NCBI GenBank assembly: GCA_006937955.1
Contig: SSNP01000015.1
Location: forward strand, 6,603,267-6,667,266
From: Pachypanchax playfairii
Lineage: Eukaryota; Chordata; Actinopteri; Cyprinodontiformes; Aplocheilidae
Direction of reading: 5' to 3'
Length of the DNA stretch: 64,000 nucleotides
The notes under the pieces are model-generated. The model searched no databases and was not told the origin of the DNA. It saw only the letters and a program-made list of their open reading frames with translations. The translations under genes and the position numbers were made by a program. How positions within the stretch are numbered: the stretch's first letter is position 1; each line of letters begins with the position of its first letter. Below are positions 58,264 through 64,000 of this stretch, in pieces.

Positions 58264-61200
58264 GTAAGATTTCATCAAATATACGTGTTTTTTCATGTAA
58301 AAATAAGTTGTTTAAAACCCCTTAAACACTCTCAGGTTTATTTATATTCAACACTATCTGGTGTTTTTAACGTAAAATGCTTCAAATTGAGTTTTAATTT
58401 TAAACTTAGGTCACATATTTTCAGTTTCTGTCAGATATGTTGAGTTAATTTCCTATGTGCTGTCTGAATTAAATGATAAACCTGCAGCAGGCTGATCTGC
58501 TAACAGGATTAATGAGTGTCAGATCAGTTCATAACTCTCAGCTTTGACATGACAGAGTTCCTGATCCAGCTCATTCTACAGACTGACACCGAACCAGCCG
58601 CTGTCCTGGCTTCCATCCACAATCTCTCCATTATTTTACTGCTTCTGGTTGTAAATCCTGAAAGTGTCCTCTCTCTCTGTCCCACTGCTGCTTTTTTCTG
58701 AATCTTGAGCTTCTGTTGTCTCACTGATATAAGCCTCCACTTCCCTCAGTAAGAGCTCATTTATTTATTGCATGTCTGACAGACTTACTACCAAAACTAT
58801 AGACCATCTTCTTCTTGTTTTTGCCACTAAAGTTTGATTATAATTACAGGTTTAACTCTGTAAACTGGAATTGAGGTTGCTCCACCTCGACTAACTGCCA
58901 ACAACATCCAGACACACTGGTCAAAAATTCCACCTTTTCCTTGTGTTTTCCTTGGAGGGAGGAGTGCGTGAAGTGGAGTATAGTGAAGCAGAGAAGAACA
59001 ACATCCTGCTCAGACCGAATTCAAACCTCTCCGTGGACGTGCTTCATACCAGGTTCTTTGTAACGCCACATCTCTTTATCAAAAACCCTGGCTGTGATTT
59101 CCTTCTTCCAGCTCTGTCACAGTGCTATCAATCATCTCTTGCTCTCAGCAGACTCTAGTGCTCATTAAGGATGGGAACCTGTTGGTATCCTGCAGCCCCC
59201 CCCCAAGCCATTCATCTCTCTCAGCAGGGAGCAGGGCCTCACATCTGGAGCAGCATTTTAAAACATCTGCAGACACGTAATGTGTACGCAGAAGAAATAT
59301 CAGCTCATTTTTAAAGGCTGTGTCTCAGCTGACATCCTGCCAAACACAAAATGAAACAGCTAGTGAATGTTTGGCTCCCACACTCACCTGTAAGGATAAA
59401 AGAAGCAGGTGTTGTGGATAAGAAGGAAAATTATGGACCCAGTGAAGATGTTCAATTGTGGAGGAAAGTGACTTCACATCTTTCCCCCTGCTCAGTTTAG
59501 AGCTTGTGTGTTGGAACCGCAGGGTGTAGCCTCAGAGCTCTTTCCTCCTTCACATCATGAATGTGTCTTTGTTCCCCACAACTGTGGTGAACTTCAGAAA
59601 AATGGTTTGCTCAGGAGTTTAAAAATAGCGACAGGTGTGACCCAACTTGTATTTATAGCGAAGACTTCATGTCTTCATGTACAGAGAAAAAAGTGCTGCA
59701 AATCTGGTGTTTGCTTAGGAAAAGGCTTTAAAACTGTAGAGGAACATTTGTTTATTTGGAGAAGTTGAAATTAATGCAACATGTAAAAACACAGGCTCAA
59801 AATGCTTCACATTCCAGGAAGAGAAAGTCGTTTATCACTGGTGATAAGTGCTAACACGTGTGCAGGATTTCACATCGGCTCTGGACCTAATGCTGCACTG
59901 TAATAAGTCCGGTTGTGTGTTTTATCTTAAAAACACATTTTGATTTCCCTGTCAGTTTTTAATGTGCTGCTTTCACCTCTGGCAGCAACGTACTGTCAGA
60001 GCCACGGCCTGTTTGCCCCCCCCAGCCACAACAAGCCCTCCCTAGAGAGACAATAATGCAGCTGCCCTGTCACAACACATGTGTCAGCACTCGGCAGGAA
60101 GAGCACCGTATGAACTCCCCCCCCAGGACCCCGAGCTCAGCTTCGTCACGCCACTGCAGCCGAGACAGCGATCTGATCGCTGCTGACAGGCTGCAAGCTG
60201 GCACAAACAACAAACAAACAAACAAAGCTTGGGATGAGAGAACAGCAGGCTGGTGTTGAGCTGGAGTATCTGGACCAAACTCAGCTGTGTTGAAATGAAA
60301 ACGTTGGATATTTTTGTGGCGTTCGGACTTGCGTTGTGGTTTGCCCGATCCAGAATTCCTCTGCAAAGCATCTTTAATTTATTCAGTGTGTCTGAACGCT
60401 GCTGTGTGACTGTGGTCCACTTTTCAAGCAGGAGGCTAATTGCTTTCCATTTAAGTGTCTCAGATTTGATTCATGGCTCGTAGAGCCTCGTTGTTGCTGC
60501 TCTAAAAGAGAGCTTGATGTCATAAAAGCTATTATCTCCCCTCGATCTGCTGTGTCTCGCTGTGATCTCCGCCTCCACTCCAGCAGGCGTATTGATGGGA
60601 TGAAGCCTCTCCGGATTGAGAAGAGGTGGGCTGTATGTTTGTTTAGAGTCCTCAGAGGCTGCAGGATGATGAGCATCAGATGATTTTCTCTCTCCTACAG
60701 TTTATTAGTCATTAGCCTGCTTTCTGCCTGCTGGTATTTACCTGCAGTTTGTGGGTGGATTGTGTCAGTATCTAAAATTAGTACTCACATTCACATAATC
60801 CTGTTCGGTCGTCAGGTGCTTCTGTAGAGGCTGATTTCAGTGCAACAAACCAATCAGAGGAACACAATAAAAGCTGAGATCCACTTATGTGTGTTTTGGG
60901 GATGAACTTGAGGATTTCTCGTCTCCTTGATTAAATTGTGCAGAAATTGTTGATTATATTTGGATAATGTGGCGATAAAAGTCCTGCAGAACAATCATGG
61001 CAAGTTGCACAGTCACATGATGCTGATTACAGTTTGACTGTGAGCTTTCTGGTGTGGAAACTGTTAACAGTAGTTCTGTTCTCCAGATGGAACAGATTTC
61101 TGTGGTTTCTGTCAAAACTCGTCAACAATCAGCCTCTTTATGAAAAATCTGTCAGTCTAGAGAGAAATCTGGAGAATTAAAAGCATGTTTTCCTTTCTCC

Positions 61201-62486
61201 TGTGATCCTCGGATCAGTTTAACTTCTGGAGGCTCTTCAGGAGCTCCAGCCACATGTGTCCAAATCAAACAATGAAGTCATGTTTGTTTGAACCTTTAAA
61301 GCTAATCAGTCAGTCACCTGTGTTTACCTTGTAATCTGCTGCTTCCTGCGACAAACAGAAATGAGTTTGGTTTCTATTTTCCACATGCAGCTCAGAAACC
61401 TTTTTATTTGTTAGATTTCAGGGCTGTAAACATTAATCCTTCATGTCGGAGTTATTGAGTGTGTGTTCTTGTTGTGGTCAGGATGTTTGTCATCTGAGGT
61501 AATGCAGTATGGCAGAACAGAATCTCAGTGACCCGCTCTGTCTTCTACAGAGTTTCTGTTGCACAGTCGTTCTGCTGGAGCCGTTGCTGTTGTAAAGTCG
61601 TGACACATCGCATGTTTGTGTCCGTGCCTGAGATCTGTTTTAATTTGAAAACCAAAGACATCTTTTCATGGCCGTCTTTTCCCCCAAGGCACAGAAATAC
61701 TTAGTAAAAACCTGGATCAGGGACCAAACACACACTCTGCGAAACACATGCTGGATCGATTAAAGTTTGAGGCCACAGAGAAAAACAGTCTGAAGAGAAC
61801 AAAGTTTATTAGAAACAACGTCCCTCAGAATCAGTAGGAAAATCAAGTTCAGATTCTAAAACAATTTCCTTGAAAGAATGAATCCTGTTGGGAGCAAAGT
61901 TAACACATCTTTCATGTAACAATGTTTGCATGTCATGCAACAACATGGGAAGGTGCCACAGAACATGAATAAGACCTGTTCAACAGAAGACAGCAGGAAA
62001 GTCCTAAAAGAACAGCTCGCTTACATTAAACCATCAAACATCAGCCTCTCATGTAGCTAATAAAACTAATGAAACTAAATTTACAAGGTGTGTTTGAATG
62101 CACCGTCCTGTCTCACAGACTGTGATGAACCACAACTTGCTGATTTTAGGATTTATCTGTTCCTTGAATGCAGCATGTTTACATCCAATGAAAAACAGTA
62201 ATTCTGGAGGTTTTATGTTCACATGGAAAATGTTTCCTGTGTCAGACGATTCATTCAGATTAAATGAAACATGGAACTCATGGTTCGTCCAGCCTGCAGA
62301 GGTTCAGGTTGCTCTGAAAAACTTTTCTAATTTACCATCTTTCAGATTTTATAGTGACACTTTTTTATATTCTGGATCACAAAGACGGGCGTTATAGAGC
62401 GGCCTGAAATGCTTTGTGAAGATCTCGAGTGTATTTTCGTGCCTGTGTTGTCTTTCGGTTGACTTTCCATGTAACACAACAAGCTG
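58264..62486. other. Region without recognised coding exon
   Basis: If the exon ending at 58263 is real, this is its intron. Low-repeat stretches at about 58940-59330 and 60000-60660 have a texture like conserved non-coding DNA. Open frames here show no family similarity and no codon-like pattern. Confidence 0.45.
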
Positions 62487-64000
62487 TTTCAAGTTCAAGT
62501 TTATTTATTTATAAAGCGCCAGTTCATGACAAAGTCATTTCAAGGCACTTCACAGAAAAATCAATCAATTAATAATAAAACATTTTCTATCTAAGGAACC
62601 AGCCGATTGGGCTGAATTGTTATTTCAGCACAATCCCCCATCCTGAGCAAGCACAGCTGGCGACAGTGGAAAGGAACGACTCCCTTTTAACAGGAAGAAA
62701 CCTCTAGCAGAACCCGGCTCAGGATGGGCGGCCTTCTGCCTTAGCCGACTGGGGTCTGAGCTGACAGGAAAGAGACACAGACAAACACAGATGTATTTAG
62801 GCCAGTCGTCATGTCTATAGAAAGATAAACAGAGAAACAGTTAATGGCAGCAGTAACAATCAAAGCAATAACAATTTGATGGTTCTAGTGGGAATATTTC
62901 ATCCCTTGTTTATGTGAGATACACCCTCCTCAGAGGCAGCCACAGTAAAGAAAGACAGCAGAGTGAAAAAAATGTGGTCAGTATGTCCTCCGGCAGTCTA
63001 AACCTATAGCAGCATAACTAAAGGGAAAGCTCAGGAGAACCCAAGCTAACCCTGACTATAGGATTGTGTAAAAAGGAAAGTTTTAAGTCTATTCTTAAAA
63101 CTACACAAGGTGTCTGCCTCACGGATAAAAAGTGGAAGCTGGTTCCACAGGAGAGGAGCCTGATAATTAAAAGCTCTTCCTCCCATTCTACTTTTAGAAA
63201 TTCTAGGAACTACAAGCAGACCTGCAGTCTGAGAGCGAAGTGCTCTGTTAGGAGCATATGGAACAATAAGATCTTTAATATAAGCTGGAGCTTGGTCGTT
63301 CAAGGCCTTATACGTCAAAAGTAAAACCTTAAACTTTATTCTAGACCTTACAGGGAGCCAATGAAGTGATGCTAAAACAGGAGAAATATGGTCTCTCCTT
63401 CTAACTCTCATCAGAACTCTGGCAGCAGCATTTTGGATCAGCTGGAGGCCTTTAACAGCACTATTAGAACACCCTGATAATAATGAATTACAGTAATCAA
63501 GTCTAGAAGTAATAAATGCGTGAACTAAAGTTTCAGCATCCCTTTGATTCAAAATGCTCCTAATTTTAGCAACATTACGTAGGTGGAAGTAAGCCGTCCT
63601 GGTAACATGCTTTATATGAGAACTAAAGGACATGTCCTGGTCAAAGATAACACCCAGGTTCTTTACCTTCTTGTTGGAGGCCAAATTAATGCCATCCAAC
63701 GTAGATGACTGACTACACAACTTGTTCCTAAGATTCTCAGGCCCAAAAGTCACAACCTCTGTCTTGTCTGAATTTAAAAGCAAAAAATTAAGCGTCATCC
63801 AACGTTTTACATCATTAAGACAAGCTTGTAATCTCTGCAGCTGGTTGGTCTCATCAGGCTTCATTGATAGATATAACTGAGTATCATCAGCATAAAAATG
63901 GAATTTTATACCATGTTGTCTAATAATTTTACCAAGCGGTAACATATATATAGTAAAGAGGATTGGTCCAAGCACTGAACCCTGAGGCTGTCTCTTATAC
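62487..64000 (-). mobile_element. L2-like LINE, 3' portion, runs off window edge
   Basis: In reverse orientation, the 3' tail (repeated cttgaa) is at 62487, then about 560 bp of 3' UTR and the reverse-transcriptase ORF. It is closely related to the copy at 54380-55982 but has an uninterrupted 3' UTR around 62995-63015. More of the element lies beyond the window end. Confidence 0.88.
63046..64000 (-). CDS. LINE reverse transcriptase, partial
   Basis: The frame is open from the window edge to the stop at 63046, over 310 codons. It holds PQGSVLGPILF, the catalytic FHFYADDTQLYLS block, NSDKTEVVTFGP, KNLGVIFDQDMSFSSHIKHV and the C-terminal SRLDYCNSLLSG and LHWLPVRSRIKF blocks typical of L2/CR1/Jockey-group LINEs. 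The enzyme copies LINE RNA into DNA at a nicked target. The uninterrupted frame and catalytic YADD suggest a fairly young copy. The N-terminal endonuclease part would lie beyond 64000. Confidence 0.88.
   Translation of the reverse strand, partial: YKRQPQGSVLGPILFTIYMLPLGKIIRQHGIKFHFYADDTQLYLSMKPDETNQLQRLQACLNDVKRWMTLNFLLLNSDKTEVVTFGPENLRNKLCSQSSTLDGINLASNKKVKNLGVIFDQDMSFSSHIKHVTRTAYFHLRNVAKIRSILNQRDAETLVHAFITSRLDYCNSLLSGCSNSAVKGLQLIQNAAARVLMRVRRRDHISPVLASLHWLPVRSRIKFKVLLLTYKALNDQAPAYIKDLIVPYAPNRALRSQTAGLLVVPRISKSRMGGRAFNYQAPLLWNQLPLFIREADTLCSFKNRLKTFLFTQSYSQG

Noticed and set aside
62098..62397. 99-codon plus-strand frame
   Set aside because: No family similarity, ordinary AT-rich composition, and no neighbouring exon in matching phase.
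63064..63324. Plus-strand frame within the LINE
   Set aside because: It is the complement of the reverse-transcriptase ORF; the mirror case at 54673-54933 has the same cause.

Overview
This window is nuclear DNA of a ray-finned (teleost) fish. Three intron-rich genes lie on the + strand with GT/AG splice sites. Introns and intergenic DNA are AT-rich and hold CA/TG microsatellites, minisatellites, Tc1-like and LINE remnants and small non-autonomous DNA transposons. No bacterial, organellar or viral gene was seen. The species cannot be named from the sequence. All exon coordinates were read by eye from protein-family similarity, splice signals and intron phase; nothing was aligned by software.

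Layout: (1) 1-2402 is upstream sequence without a recognised gene. (2) 2403-22835 is a 24-exon gene for ASPP1 (ppp1r13b), a p53/PP1-binding protein with an N-terminal ubiquitin-like region, coiled coil, proline-rich centre, RVKF PP1 motif, ankyrin repeats and C-terminal SH3. The exons join in frame to about 1104 residues (human ASPP1 is about 1090). A possible alternative first exon lies at 10802-10903. The 3' UTR ends near 23760. (3) 24704-26240 is an 8-exon serine dehydratase-like gene (sdsl), 317 residues. (4) 26850-32600 is intergenic, with a 14-bp minisatellite, a dead Tc1-like transposon and LINE fragments. (5) 32639-51430 is synaptotagmin-14 (syt14), 8 coding exons and 553 residues, with a 6-kb first intron carrying a probable piggyBac-type MITE. 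(6) 53200-64000 has no complete gene: two L2-like LINE copies in opposite orientations (one split by a 583-bp MITE), an 814-bp imperfect palindrome, a possible first exon of a downstream gene (57784-58263), and low-repeat stretches that look like conserved non-coding DNA.

The three genes have unrelated roles: apoptosis and PP1 targeting, amino-acid catabolism, and calcium-independent membrane trafficking. They form no operon-like unit. The most interesting material is structural: the LINE/MITE nest with its empty site visible in the same window, the large palindrome, a repeat always bracketed by CA microsatellite, minisatellites with two-unit alternation, a 500-bp duplicated segment that keeps a short reading frame, and two unusual candidate 5' exons of ppp1r13b. 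I found no clearly new gene system.
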